From Comamonadaceae bacterium (lineage in GTDB: Bacteria > Pseudomonadota > Gammaproteobacteria > Burkholderiales > Burkholderiaceae_C), in assembly GCA_947371775.1 (NCBI GenBank), contig CANBQX010000013.1, positions 1 through 24,182 of the forward strand: a DNA stretch of 24,182 nucleotides. Direction: 5' to 3'. Of this stretch, positions 7,020 through 16,612 are shown piece after piece. How positions within the stretch are numbered: position 1 is the first letter of the stretch; each line of letters opens with the position of its first letter. Under the pieces are notes generated by a model. It saw only the letters and a list, made by a program, of their open reading frames with translations. It was not told where the DNA came from and made no database searches. The position numbers and the translations under genes are program-made.

Positions 7020-10000
7020 TTAATTGCCGAACTGAATACCGACCTTGCGCGTGCTGCCATCGGGCTGCGGCACGCTCACCACGATGCTCACACTGCCAGT
7101 GAAGTCAGCAGGTGGGGTGCCGGCCAGCGCGCCGGTTGCGGCATCAAATTTCACCCAGTCCGGCAGCGGTTTGCCATCGGGCTGCAAAGCGACCACGGCG
7201 GTACCAGGCGGCAAGCTGCTGGGCACCGGCACCAAGGACTTCAGCTGGCCGTCGGACGAGGCCGTCGCACGCAAGGTCATGGAAACACCAGGAATCGGCG
7301 TGGTCGGTGTGACGCCCGACTTGATCGTCGAGCCTCCTGCCGCGCTGACCGTGGTGTTTTGCACGTTGACAGAGGCTGTGAGGGTCAAATCACGAAGACC
7401 TGCACCTTTCTCGTCTTTGGACTCTGGCTCGTCGGCCTTGGCATCTGCTTTGGTATCCGCTTTGCCGTCTGCTTTGGCATCAGACTTAGCAGCGTCTTCT
7501 TTGGGTGCATCCGCTGCGGGCTCTTTCTTGTCGGCGGGTGCATCAGCCGCTTTTTCTGGCGACGTGTCTTTCTTGGCGCTCACGTCCAGGCCCACACTAA
7601 AGCCGACCGACGTGCTCACCGCAGCGGTCTGGTTCACCGAACCTGCAGCGGCAATGGAGGAGCTGCCGTCAGTTTGGATTTGCGTGCCTTGCAAGTTCAC
7701 GTTGTTACCCGAGCTGATCGCAACGCCACCGGCCCCGGCACGGATGGTGGAACCGGTTTGGGTGCTGCTCTTGCCAAAGCCCACATCGAGCGAGGCACTG
7801 CCGCTGACCGAAGATTCCTTCTCAGGAGCGTCGTTACCTTCCGTGGTCTTCTCGGAGGACTCTGCGCCGACTCCAGCTTTCACCCCGACACTGACGGATT
7901 CGCTGTTGCTTTGGGCAGCAACGAAGTTGACGTCGCCGGCCGCCGCCACTTGCGCGCTATTGCCTGCGGCAATGTCAGTGCCGACAAAGGTCGCATTGCC
8001 ACCTGCCGCGATGGTCAGGTTGTTACCCGCCTGAATGGATCCCGTGACCGCCGTGGATTCATTCGATTTGGCATAAGACACCTCGACGCTCAAGCCTTGC
8101 TTGCTGGTCTTGGTGTTGCTCTTGTCCAAGTTGTTGTCTTCGTCCGACGTACCAATATTGAGTGCGACCTGCAGGCTGCTGGACTCCGACTGGGCGGTAT
8201 TGCGTGCCTCGGTAAATGCCACGTTGCCGCCTGCGGCAATCTGCGCATCACCACCCGCACTGATCGCAGCGCCCTGGAAGGTCGCGTCTTTGCCGGCACT
8301 GATGTTGAGCGCGCCACCAGTGCTGATCGAAGACGTCACAGCCTGGCTCGCGCTGGCGTTGGACTTGGAATAGCCGCCCGCCGCATTCACCGATGCCTCG
8401 CTGGTGTCAAAACCACCGGACGCATTCACGCTCAATGAGCTGGACTGCTGGGTGTTGCGTGCAGCTTCCACCGTCACACTGCCACCGGCAGAAATATTGG
8501 TGTCGCCCGCCGCGGCCAGGTTGGTGCCTTCCAGACGCAGGTTGTCTTGCGTGCGGATGTTGATGCCGCCGCCCGAGTTGATGCTACCGACCACCGCTTC
8601 GGTGCCAGACGCTTGCGAGTCTGACTTCGCCGTGGACGCCTGCATCGCCAGCGAGTTATCGCTGCCGATACCAATCTTGGCCTTCAATTCACCCGACACG
8701 CTGAGCGAGGACTCGGTGCTGCTCGACGTGTTTTGGGCCGCGCTGAAGTTCAGGTCTTTGGCGGTGATATCCACGCCGGAGCCTGCATTCAGGTTGGTGC
8801 CTTCGAGCTTGGTGCTACCCGTGGTGTTGATGTTGATCTTGCCACCGCCCGAAATGTTGGACACGACTGCCGTGGTGCTGGCGCTGGTCGCTTCGTTTTT
8901 GTCGTAGCTGGCCGATGCCTCAATACCCACTGCCACGCCAACCTCGGCCTTGGCGCTTGCCGATGCGCCGTCCTCAGTCGAGGCCGAGGCTTTGGCACCG
9001 GCTTCGGCTTTGACGCCCACTGTCACAGCCACACGGGTTTTGATTTGCTCGCTGGAGGACGTGGTGCTTTCGGTATTGCGCGCGGCTTGTACTTCGAGCT
9101 CCGACGCCGACAGGTTCACGTCGCCACCGGCATCGATGTTGGTGCCTTGCAGAGTGGTCTTGCCGACCGACTTGGTATTGACGTTGCCGCCGACCTTGAT
9201 GTTCGACACCACGGCCTGGGTGGCGTTGCTGGTGGTGGTGTCCACCGTGCGGTCCACCGTGGCCTCAACGCCCACTTTGACTTCAGCGCCAGCCTTGGCT
9301 TCGGCGGAGGCACTGGCCTCGGCCTTGCCATCGACCCCCGTCGCGCCAGCGCTGGCTTCGACCTTGGCTTCGGCTTTGGCTTCCGCCTTGGCCTCTGCGC
9401 TGCCCGCAATGTAGACGCCAATACGCGCCACCGTCTCTTCGTTGGTGGTTTTGGAGAACTGGCTGTTCTCGGCGGCCAGCATCGAGATCGTGTTGGCGGA
9501 CTGGTTCAGGTCACCGGCGGCCTCAATGTTGGTTCCGACATCGGTGATCGAGTTCTGGGCAGTCCGGGTAATGCTGCCCGACTTCGAAACAATACCCGAC
9601 ACCACCGCCGTGCTGCTGCCCGACTCGGTAGTGGAGGTGTTGTTCTTGACCTGAATACCGGCACCGATCTTGGCTTCAGCGGAGGCAGAGGCACCGGCCT
9701 CCGCATTAGCCTCTGCACTGGCGCTGCCATTCACAGCGGCGCCCGAGCGGCTGGCACTGGCGCTCGCCTTGGCACCGGCACCGGCTTTGGCGTCGCCCTT
9801 GGCCTCGCCGCCGGCGTCCAGGTACAGGCCCATTGTCGTGGTGCTGCTACTGGACTTGCTGTAGCTGGTGTCTTGCGCCGCTTCAAAGCTCATGTCCTTG
9901 GCAGAGACATTGACGTCTTTTTCTGCCTCGATCGTGGAGCCCACGGTGCGCAAGGTGTCGGTCGCAGCAATCTTCAGGTTTCCGCCCGATTTGATCGCCG

Positions 10001-13000
10001 AGCCGGTATTGGTGATGTTCAGCGATTCATTGCTGTCGATCTGAATCCGCGCAATATCCACCGAGTTTTTGCTCGACGCATTGGCAGAACCCTGAGCACC
10101 TGCCTGCGCCGATGCATCAGCACTGGCACTGGCAGCACTTTGGGTGCCGTTGTTACTGGCGCTGGCTTCTGCACCGGCTGTGGCGCTGGCGCTGGCCGAT
10201 CCTTGGGCCTTGGCCTCGTTGTTGGTACTGGCGTACAAGCCAATGCTCACCGTCGTGGTCTTGCTGCTGGTTTGTTCGATGTTTTGGGCGGCCAACAGTT
10301 CCACATTCTTGGCATTGACTTCCACATCGCCTGCGGCATTGACTTCAGAGCCTTGCAGCGTCACGTTTTTCTTGGCGTTGATGGTCAGGTTGCCACCGAC
10401 GCCCAGTTCCGAGCCCACGCTGCGCTGCGACAAGGCGAAGGTTTCCGTGACTTTGGCTTTCATCAGGGTCACGCCGGCTGACGCGCTTTGCTTGGCTTCG
10501 ACTTCGCCCGAGGCCTCTGCGCTGGCGGACACGCGGACCGATGCCTTGCCGCTGCCGTCAGGCGCGGCCTCGGCAGCTGCCTCCGGGTTGGGCGACTCGA
10601 CCGGTGGCGGCTCAGAGGAGCCCTGGTCTTCCACCGACAAGAAGCTGACGGTGGTGGTCTTGCTGGTGACGCGGTCTACATCCTTACCAGCCAGAACCTT
10701 GACGTCAGTCGCGGTGATCGAGGCGTCGCCGCCAATCGCCATTTTGGAGCCTTGCAGCGTCAGCGTGTCGCCGGCCGTCAGGTCGGCGTTGCCGCCGATA
10801 TTGAGCGTGCTACCCACGTTGCGGCTGGAGAAGCTGTCGGTGGTGGTTCGGGTCGTGCCGTACAAGCCGCCGCCTACGCCCATACCGGACACTGAAGACT
10901 CGGTTTGGGTGGTGACGGTGTTCTCGCGCGCCACGATGTTGAGATTGCCACCCGCATCGATCTTGGCGTTGCCCGCGATATTCGCATCGGTGCCCGCCAA
11001 GGTGATGTCTTTGCCCGCCTTGGCATCCAGGTTGCCGCCCACTGTGAGGCCGGATTTGATCTGGTTCACCGTGGTGGTGGTGGAGGTCTCGAAGCCTAAA
11101 TTGCCACCCTGGCTGATCACGCCTGCCGTGGTGGTGGTATTTTTATCTTTGACCGTGTCAAACACAATGTTGTCACCGGCGTTGAGCGAAGCGTTTCCGC
11201 CCGCGCCCATTTGCGCACCGATGTTGGTGATGTCTTTGGCCGCGTCCAGCGACAAGTTGCCCGTGGCTTGGATCCCGGCAATCTTGCCCACGTTGGTGCT
11301 GACGTCGCCGCCGACGCCGGTGCCCACTGCCAAGGTTTCATTCTTGATACTGCCTTCGGTCGACTTCAAGCTCACGTCGCCGCCCTTGATGTTGCCCGAG
11401 ATGTTGGTGATGTCACCCTTGGCCGTAATGGCCAGCGAATCGCCACCGACGATGGTGCCGCCATTGTTAGTCATGGTCGTCACGTCGATCGTGGTTTTGT
11501 CAGCCGCGATCACAGCGCCAGACTCCAGCGATGCCACCGTCACCGGTGCAAGGTAGACCACGGGTGCCAGCACTTTTTGGCCTTCCACTTCTACCTCAAC
11601 CATCCAGATGATGCTCTCCGTCAGGTTAGCCAGTTGCTCTGGAGTGGGAGCTTGCCCGTAGGTAAAGCCCAGCGAGCTGGCCTGTTTGGCGGCGCTGTCC
11701 ATCAGCGTCTGCATCTGGCTGGCCATGTCTTGTTGACCGCGCAACAGACCACTACCGGTCTGGGCAACCAGCTGTTGCTGCACCAGATAGGCCTCGTAAC
11801 TCGCATCGCCCAGGCGCTTTTGCGAGGTATCGGGGTTCATGCCCAGCTGTTGCGCCAGGTAGTCCGAGCCCACGGTCGAGCCGCCGGTCTGGAACATGGG
11901 ATTGCTTTCCACCAGGAACTTGGCGGTGGGGTTGCGGTTGGCGACAAAGTAGCCGTTGGGGTTGCGCGGCAGCGTCAGATTCAAGCCGGGGATTGACGCA
12001 GGGGCCGTGCGGCCGTCCGTCACGGAAGTGGCATCCGGCCCGCCAATCGGACTGAGGACAGGCGCAAACGGTGAACTGTTGTTCACTAAGTTGGCCACCG
12101 TGACCGTCAGGGTGTTGGCGCTGACGTTGGCACCGAAAGAGCTAACGGTTTGCGAGGTAGGAATGACGCTGGCGTCCGACGGCTCGGGTTGAACTTCTTC
12201 GCTGCTGGTTGCCGGCCCCAAGGCCTTGAAATCTTTGTTCTCGTGCCACTGTTTGCGGTAGGAGCGCAGGAGCAAGGACAGGTCGTCGTTGGTGAAGTTC
12301 GCACCGTCCGCACCATGAATCACGATGGTGGGAGCCTGCAGGCTGCCCCCCAGGTTTTTGCCATCGCTAAAGTCTTGCAGCGTCAGGGTGCCACCGGCAT
12401 TGAGCTGGGGTTTGAGTGCGGGCAGGCCCAGCGTGAAGTACTGGTTGTCGTGCCAAATGGTCGTGTAATAGTGGCGCTGGTACTGGTTGGGGAAGCTGTA
12501 GTAGCTCAAATCTTCCATCGTGGCGGTGTAGTCCAGCTTGGGCGTGTAGGCGCGCGAATCGCCACCCTGCACCTGGTTCCAGATTGTCCCAGCCGTCATC
12601 GTGAGGTCGCCACCGGCATTGATGATGCTGCTGTTGATGATCTTGCCCGCGGTGAGGCTGATGTCCGCACCCGCATCCATGGAACTTTGGCTGAGCAGCA
12701 CCTGGCGGTACGAGTACCAGTTTGTGCCGCCTTGGTCGCGGCCCAGCAGCGCGTCTTGCTGCATCGCGCCCAAGGTCACGTAGTTGTAGATGCCGCTGTC
12801 TGAGGTGGCGGTGGCGTCGGCCGTGAGGTTGCCACCAGCGTACAGCGCACCGTAGTTGGTGATGTCGGTCGCGGTGGCGGTGAGTGACAGGTGGGTACCT
12901 GCCGCAATACCGCCGGTGTCGGCGTTGGTGATCGAAGGCGCGCTCAGGTTGAGCAATTTGCCCGAATACAGCATGGCCGTATTGGTGAAGTCGCTGCCCA

Positions 13001-14804
13001 CCGTGATATCCAGCGTGTCGCTGTTGTTGCTGGTTTGGGTCGCGGCCAGGATGCGCGCTGTGGGCGCGTCAAAGGTCAGAGAGCCTGCGTCGACGCTGAG
13101 GCTGCGGGTGGTTTGCACCACGCCGGAGGCGCCGAGGTTGATGTTGCCGCTGATGGCCAACTCGCCGAATTCGGACGAGATTGTGCCTGCATTGGCCAGC
13201 GTGTTGCCGGTAATGCGCAGGGTGTTGGCGGTGTTGGCCACGGTACCCGTGTTGGTCACAGCGCCCACGTCAAAAGTGGCGCCTGTTGCCGATTTCACGG
13301 TACCCGCGTTGTTCAGGGCCCCCGCAACAACACGCAAACTGCCGGCGCTGGTGGTCAGGCCTTGGCCGCCGTCGGCGGCAATGTTGATGGTGTTGGTATA
13401 GGCGTCGAGCACCATATTGCCCACCGATTGCACCTGGGCTTGGCCCAGGTTCATGTCGCCGCTGGTCGTGGTCAATGCCATTGCTGCGCCGGCGGCCAAC
13501 TGGGTGTCGGCACCCGTGGTCAAGCTTCCTGCGCTCAGGGTCACGTCGCGCGTGGCGCGCCAGGTCGTCGCGCCCAGCGTGACGCCATTGGTGACATCGA
13601 TCTGCAGGTTGTTCACTGCGGTGCGCTGGTTGTTACTGACTTGGGGGTCTTGGGTGGGGGTGTCGCTCAGGCTGTCAGCGATCACGGTCATGTTGTTGGC
13701 CGCATAAAGCTGGCCGCCTTGCACGCTGGCGGCACCCGCTACGCTGCTCAAGGTCAGGTTGCGTCCCGCGCTGATGGGGGTGTTGAGCGCGGTCAAAGCG
13801 GCGCCGCTGGCGGTGGTGGTAATTCCCACGTCGCGTGTGGCAGACACCTTGCCATTGAGCACAATTTGTCCTGCGGCATTGAGGGTGAAGTCGCCGCCGG
13901 CGGCCGCAGCTTCACCGAGCATGCGAACGCCAATTCCGGCCTCGCTGGCAATCAGCTTGATGGTGTTGGCATACATGCCGCCCAGTACCGACGCGTCAAT
14001 TGCATAGTCGGGTGCGCCACCCTCGCCCGACTGAGTCGTCTTGGTGTCGCTGGCGTAGTTCCACGTGGCCGCGCCGGTGTGCACTTCCAGGGCAGGCGCG
14101 TTGATGGGGCCGTCGATCGTCACTTTGCGTGCCACGAGGTCGAGCAAATCGGCTCCGCCCGCGTTGAGACCGCCGCTGTTGATCGTGACAGTGCCTTGGG
14201 TGACGTTCAGGCCGGTAAGCGCGCCGTTGGCGATCACGGGTACGCCCGTGGTCAAGGTCGCGCGTCCGGCGTTGATAAATCCGCAGGTGGCGCAGCTGAT
14301 GCCGTTGTAGTTGGCCACCAGCACATCGGCTTTGGTGCCAGCAACTTCAATAAAGCCGTTGAGCACCGAGACCTGGTTGCTCATGACCTCATTCAGAATC
14401 ACCAAGGCGGAATGCGTCAGGTTCTGGTTGGCCACAATTTGGCCGGCCAATTTGGTCTCGACCGTCAGGTTGTTCAGGCCATCGGCGTTGTTCAAGATCA
14501 GACCGGCTTGGTTGACATTGAATTTGCTGTACTGGTTCACCGACAGACCTGCCGCGGTGGGCGCCTGAATGTTGACCACGGTGGTGCCGCTGTTGTTGGG
14601 CGACAGAGCCACGGTGGCTTTGGAGCTGGAAATCGGTATCGCGCTAGGGTCGGCGGCCATGGCCAAGGTGGCCATGCCTGCAAGCCCCAAGGCACCGACG
14701 ACCAGGGCGCTGGCAGCGCCCCCAGAATGCGAGCGCGCAATTTCGCACGCAACCATCCAAATTCCAGTTTTCTTATTTTTAACGATGCGGTAAATATGGT
14801 TCAT
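7020..14804 (-). CDS. Giant two-partner-secretion exoprotein TpsA (filamentous haemagglutinin type)
   Basis: This 2594-residue secreted or surface beta-helix protein is probably an adhesin. Residues 1-28 are an extended signal peptide region (MNHIYRIVKNKKTGIWMVACE), followed by a hydrophobic core and an AMA cleavage site after residue 50. Residues 55-300 are the TPS secretion domain with NQYSKFNV, NYNGIS (165-170) and a CATCGFIN Cys pair (171, 174). Residues 950-1085 match the FhaB-type block with SDYLAQQLG, KRLGD and an LTESIIWMVE stretch. Residues 1325-2410 hold ten haemagglutinin repeats with Ala-rich spacers. Residues 2414-2467 are a Lys/Asp/Ala-rich linker, and the last 75 or so residues are a putative Ig-like domain (LPDWVKFDAATG, GTPPADFTG). 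No VENN motif, C-terminal toxin or downstream immunity gene is seen, so this is not CdiA-like. The ATG is 11 bases after the tpsB stop, preceded by a TGAGA-type ribosome-binding site. The ligand is unknown. Confidence 0.95.
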   Translation of the reverse strand: MNHIYRIVKNKKTGIWMVACEIARSHSGGAASALVVGALGLAGMATLAMAADPSAIPISSSKATVALSPNNSGTTVVNIQAPTAAGLSVNQYSKFNVNQAGLILNNADGLNNLTVETKLAGQIVANQNLTHSALVILNEVMSNQVSVLNGFIEVAGTKADVLVANYNGISCATCGFINAGRATLTTGVPVIANGALTGLNVTQGTVTINSGGLNAGGADLLDLVARKVTIDGPINAPALEVHTGAATWNYASDTKTTQSGEGGAPDYAIDASVLGGMYANTIKLIASEAGIGVRMLGEAAAAGGDFTLNAAGQIVLNGKVSATRDVGITTTASGAALTALNTPISAGRNLTLSSVAGAASVQGGQLYAANNMTVIADSLSDTPTQDPQVSNNQRTAVNNLQIDVTNGVTLGATTWRATRDVTLSAGSLTTGADTQLAAGAAMALTTTSGDMNLGQAQVQSVGNMVLDAYTNTINIAADGGQGLTTSAGSLRVVAGALNNAGTVKSATGATFDVGAVTNTGTVANTANTLRITGNTLANAGTISSEFGELAISGNINLGASGVVQTTRSLSVDAGSLTFDAPTARILAATQTSNNSDTLDITVGSDFTNTAMLYSGKLLNLSAPSITNADTGGIAAGTHLSLTATATDITNYGALYAGGNLTADATATSDSGIYNYVTLGAMQQDALLGRDQGGTNWYSYRQVLLSQSSMDAGADISLTAGKIINSSIINAGGDLTMTAGTIWNQVQGGDSRAYTPKLDYTATMEDLSYYSFPNQYQRHYYTTIWHDNQYFTLGLPALKPQLNAGGTLTLQDFSDGKNLGGSLQAPTIVIHGADGANFTNDDLSLLLRSYRKQWHENKDFKALGPATSSEEVQPEPSDASVIPTSQTVSSFGANVSANTLTVTVANLVNNSSPFAPVLSPIGGPDATSVTDGRTAPASIPGLNLTLPRNPNGYFVANRNPTAKFLVESNPMFQTGGSTVGSDYLAQQLGMNPDTSQKRLGDASYEAYLVQQQLVAQTGSGLLRGQQDMASQMQTLMDSAAKQASSLGFTYGQAPTPEQLANLTESIIWMVEVEVEGQKVLAPVVYLAPVTVASLESGAVIAADKTTIDVTTMTNNGGTIVGGDSLAITAKGDITNISGNIKGGDVSLKSTEGSIKNETLAVGTGVGGDVSTNVGKIAGIQATGNLSLDAAKDITNIGAQMGAGGNASLNAGDNIVFDTVKDKNTTTTAGVISQGGNLGFETSTTTTVNQIKSGLTVGGNLDAKAGKDITLAGTDANIAGNAKIDAGGNLNIVARENTVTTQTESSVSGMGVGGGLYGTTRTTTDSFSSRNVGSTLNIGGNADLTAGDTLTLQGSKMAIGGDASITATDVKVLAGKDVDRVTSKTTTVSFLSVEDQGSSEPPPVESPNPEAAAEAAPDGSGKASVRVSASAEASGEVEAKQSASAGVTLMKAKVTETFALSQRSVGSELGVGGNLTINAKKNVTLQGSEVNAAGDVEVNAKNVELLAAQNIEQTSSKTTTVSIGLYASTNNEAKAQGSASASATAGAEASASNNGTQSAASASADASAQAGAQGSANASSKNSVDIARIQIDSNESLNITNTGSAIKSGGNLKIAATDTLRTVGSTIEAEKDVNVSAKDMSFEAAQDTSYSKSSSSTTTMGLYLDAGGEAKGDAKAGAGAKASASASRSGAAVNGSASAEANAEAGASASAEAKIGAGIQVKNNTSTTESGSSTAVVSGIVSKSGSITRTAQNSITDVGTNIEAAGDLNQSANTISMLAAENSQFSKTTNEETVARIGVYIAGSAEAKAEAKAEAKVEASAGATGVDGKAEASASAEAKAGAEVKVGVEATVDRTVDTTTSNATQAVVSNIKVGGNVNTKSVGKTTLQGTNIDAGGDVNLSASELEVQAARNTESTTSSSEQIKTRVAVTVGVKAEAGAKASASTEDGASASAKAEVGVAVGIEASASYDKNEATSASTTAVVSNISGGGKININTTGSTKLEGTNLNAGSGVDITAKDLNFSAAQNTSSSTESSLSVSGELKAKIGIGSDNSLAMQASTAKSDSQASGTEAVVGSINSGGGINIRTQDNLRLEGTNLAAAGDTNISAGGSVTVEAARNTQQSSSLSVNASGGFDTSEASVNAAGGYSKSNASASQAVTSSISTGGALNISAGKDATFQGAAISAGGDAQIAAGGNVAFTEARNTAQSESSSLQVALNIGTSDEDNNLDKSNTKTSKQGLSVEVSYAKSNESTAVTGSIQAGNNLTIAAGGNATFVGTDIAAGNSAQVAAAGDVNFVAAQSNSESVSVGVKAGVGAESSEKTTEGNDAPEKESSVSGSASLDVGFGKSSTQTGSTIRAGAGGVAISSGNNVNLQGTQIQTDGSSSIAAAGSVNQTAAVSTSVGFSVGLDVSAKKDTSPEKAADAPADKKEPAADAPKEDAAKSDAKADGKADTKADAKADEPESKDEKGAGLRDLTLTASVNVQNTTVSAAGGSTIKSGVTPTTPIPGVSMTLRATASSDGQLKSLVPVPSSLPPGTAVVALQPDGKPLPDWVKFDAATGALAGTPPADFTGSVSIVVSVPQPDGSTRKVGIQFGN
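7570..10830 (-). repeat. Ten haemagglutinin-type repeat modules inside tpsA
   Basis: Each module translates to a pattern like xxGGxxxI...LxGTxLxAGGDxxxxA...AAxNTxxxSS (Fil_haemagg_2 style). The LxGT anchors end near 10765, 10365, 9950, 9540, 9160, 8815, 8545, 8282, 7995 and 7700. Spacing is therefore about 345-415 bases for modules one to six and about 260-295 bases for the rest. The extra length in the first group is Ala/Ser/Lys/Glu-rich low-complexity sequence (for example near 10070-10210, 9670-9820 and 9280-9410). Copies are divergent at the DNA level, so this is an old protein repeat, not a recent tandem duplication. Confidence 0.85.
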
Positions 14805-14815
14805 GGTCTAAGGTC

Positions 14816-16558
14816 TCACAGCGAAAACGAAATACGCACCCAGGTTTGGGCTTCTTCAGGGGTCATGTTGTCGGAGGTTTTGTTGGCGCGTGTCCAGGAC
14901 ACATCAATATTGGCCGCCTTGAACTGGGCGCTGAAGCCCAGCACCACGCCCGCGAGCGACCCGGTGGTGGTGCCCGCAGCATTGCCAGTCACGGAGCCCA
15001 TGTCGTAGCCGATATAGGTCTTGCTGCCGACGGTGCTGTCGCCCAGAGTGACCGGACGGTGCAGGGCGAGCTCGTTGCGCCAGTAATAGCCGCTGTCGCC
15101 ACTGAGCGAGTTGTTGACAAAACCGCGCACCGATCCAATGCCGCCGATGAGCAGCTGTTGCGATCCCAACAGCCCCATGCTGCTGTACTGGCCCTTGAAG
15201 CTGCTTTTCCAGCTCAGGTCTTGCTTGGCGAGTTCGAAGTGCTTGTCATAGCTGGCGTCCACCGTTGTTTTGGTGAACTCGGCCTGAGGACCTTGGCTGT
15301 CGGCGTTCACGCCATCGGGCAAATTACCCATCTCGGTCAGGCCCAGCGTCAATTCGGGGCGCAGGCTGAAATTTCCGCCGGCAATCTGCATGGTGGTTTT
15401 CAGTCCGGCAGCCAAGGTGGTAGCGCGGCGGCTGGTCGGGTTCACGTACACCGTGCCCATGTTGCCCATGTCGATGTAGTTCTTGGTGTCCACCGTGCTC
15501 AGGTTGGCCGTGATGGCGTGGCGGCTGTCCTGGTCACGTGCCACCACGCGTTCGGCCGTGAAGCTCCAGGTCGTCGAGCGACCAAAGGCCACCATGGCGC
15601 GTCCGCCGGGCGTCGTCAAACCGGTGCTGTAGTTCGACACCGAGTTGGAGATGCCGTAGGTGGCAAAGCCGCTGGGCACGGTCAGGCCGATCGACGCGCC
15701 GTCGTTGCTGGCCTGGTCGGTGTGGGGGGTGGAGCTGTGGTACGTCATCGCCAGGCTTTCGTTAAAGCCCATTGCGCCGCCCAGGGTCAACGTGCCAGAG
15801 ACACCGTTTTTGCCGGTGGAGGCGCTGCCTTGGTTGTCGGCCGAACCTTCAAAGGTCACCATGGGGCCTGCCGTGTTGCGAAAGACAACGGCCGTCTGGC
15901 CGGGGGTGCTGCCAGGCACCAGGTCGAGCTTGACCTTGTTGGCGCTGATGGCGTTGATTTGGTCCACCGCCTGCTCCAGGTCACGCACATTGAGCAAATC
16001 TCCCGCGCGCGCGGGCACGGTCATCCCTAAGTTGACGCGCTGGTCGGGGTCGCCTTCAACACGCAGGCTTTCGATGCGGCCTTCCACCACCAACAATTGC
16101 AGCTTGCCGCTGCTCAAGTCTTGTGCGGGCAGGTAGGCTCGTGTGGTGATAAAGCCGCGTTCAATGTAGTGGGCGGTCACTGCACCCATGAGTTTTTCAA
16201 TGTCCGGTGCACCCATGCATTGACCGACCAAACCGCGCAACAAGGCGCTTTTGTCATCTGAATCCAGCAAGTCTGCACCCGCAAGGTCAATGCTCTTGAC
16301 GGTGTGGCATGCGCCTTTGGCTCGGGCGGCATCCACACGGGGCGTGATCGACTTGAGGTCGATGCCCGAGGGGACTTGGGGGCGCTGAGCGCTTTCTTGT
16401 TCAAATTTCAGGCGCTCTTGGGTTTGGCGTAGCAACAGGTCGCTTTGCTGAATCTGGGCGGGCGTGGGGGTGCTTTGGGCCATGGCGGAGCTGCAAGCCA
16501 GCGCTACTGCGCTGAGGGTCAGGGCCGAGGTGAAGCGGGGAAGGTAATTGGAGGTCAT
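14816..16558 (-). CDS. TpsB outer-membrane transporter (ShlB/FhaC/HecB family)
   Basis: This 580-residue outer-membrane barrel exports the TpsA partner. Residues 1-27 form a signal peptide ending in AMA. Residues 38-58 are a predicted helix (DLLLRQTQERLKFEQES), in the place of the FhaC plug helix H1. Two POTRA domains follow. The first (about 84-163) has a conserved Cys pair at 84 and 114 and the YIERGFITTRAYLPAQDLSSG signature; the second runs to about 230. The barrel carries the family's lid-loop motif IGGIGSVRGF (VRGF at 477-480), then GDSGYYWRNEL, and the chain ends in a barrel-type beta strand (WVRISFSL). Length matches the family (550-590). It lies between the autotransporter gene (54 bases upstream) and tpsA (11 bases downstream), so its cargo is almost certainly the adjacent giant exoprotein. 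The Shine-Dalgarno sequence is weak. Confidence 0.96.
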   Translation of the reverse strand: MTSNYLPRFTSALTLSAVALACSSAMAQSTPTPAQIQQSDLLLRQTQERLKFEQESAQRPQVPSGIDLKSITPRVDAARAKGACHTVKSIDLAGADLLDSDDKSALLRGLVGQCMGAPDIEKLMGAVTAHYIERGFITTRAYLPAQDLSSGKLQLLVVEGRIESLRVEGDPDQRVNLGMTVPARAGDLLNVRDLEQAVDQINAISANKVKLDLVPGSTPGQTAVVFRNTAGPMVTFEGSADNQGSASTGKNGVSGTLTLGGAMGFNESLAMTYHSSTPHTDQASNDGASIGLTVPSGFATYGISNSVSNYSTGLTTPGGRAMVAFGRSTTWSFTAERVVARDQDSRHAITANLSTVDTKNYIDMGNMGTVYVNPTSRRATTLAAGLKTTMQIAGGNFSLRPELTLGLTEMGNLPDGVNADSQGPQAEFTKTTVDASYDKHFELAKQDLSWKSSFKGQYSSMGLLGSQQLLIGGIGSVRGFVNNSLSGDSGYYWRNELALHRPVTLGDSTVGSKTYIGYDMGSVTGNAAGTTTGSLAGVVLGFSAQFKAANIDVSWTRANKTSDNMTPEEAQTWVRISFSL

Positions 16559-16612
16559 ACGCAGTGCGGTATCTCGTTAAAAAGAGGATGGAGCGGACAA
16601 GGAGTCAAGGAC

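Noticed and set aside
9280..9410. CRISPR-like or recent tandem DNA repeat in the Ala/Lys/Glu-rich coding stretch
   Set aside because: The repetition is in codons for Ala, Glu and Lys with varied third positions; there are no equal-length spacers and no direct repeats of constant sequence.
6045..14804. Contact-dependent growth inhibition (CdiA/CdiI) system
   Set aside because: There is a TpsB/TpsA pair of suitable size, but no VENN-like motif, no C-terminal nuclease or pore-forming domain, and the next gene is a ten-helix exporter and not a small immunity protein.
12891..15008. A 705-residue open frame on the plus strand, antisense to tpsA and the end of tpsB, plus similar long frames at 10144-11556, 8733-10481 and 6969-8438
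   Set aside because: They mirror GC-rich, repetitive coding sequence of the giant adhesin, translate to Gly/Ala/Val/His/Arg-rich or Ser/Pro/Leu-rich text without any recognisable domain, and lack credible starts. The minus-strand frame has clear signal peptide, TPS domain and repeats.
16559..16612. Terminator between the autotransporter gene and tpsB
   Set aside because: GAGTC/GACTC at 16602-16614 gives only a five-base stem with a three-base loop overlapping the stop codon, and no T run follows directly on the minus strand.
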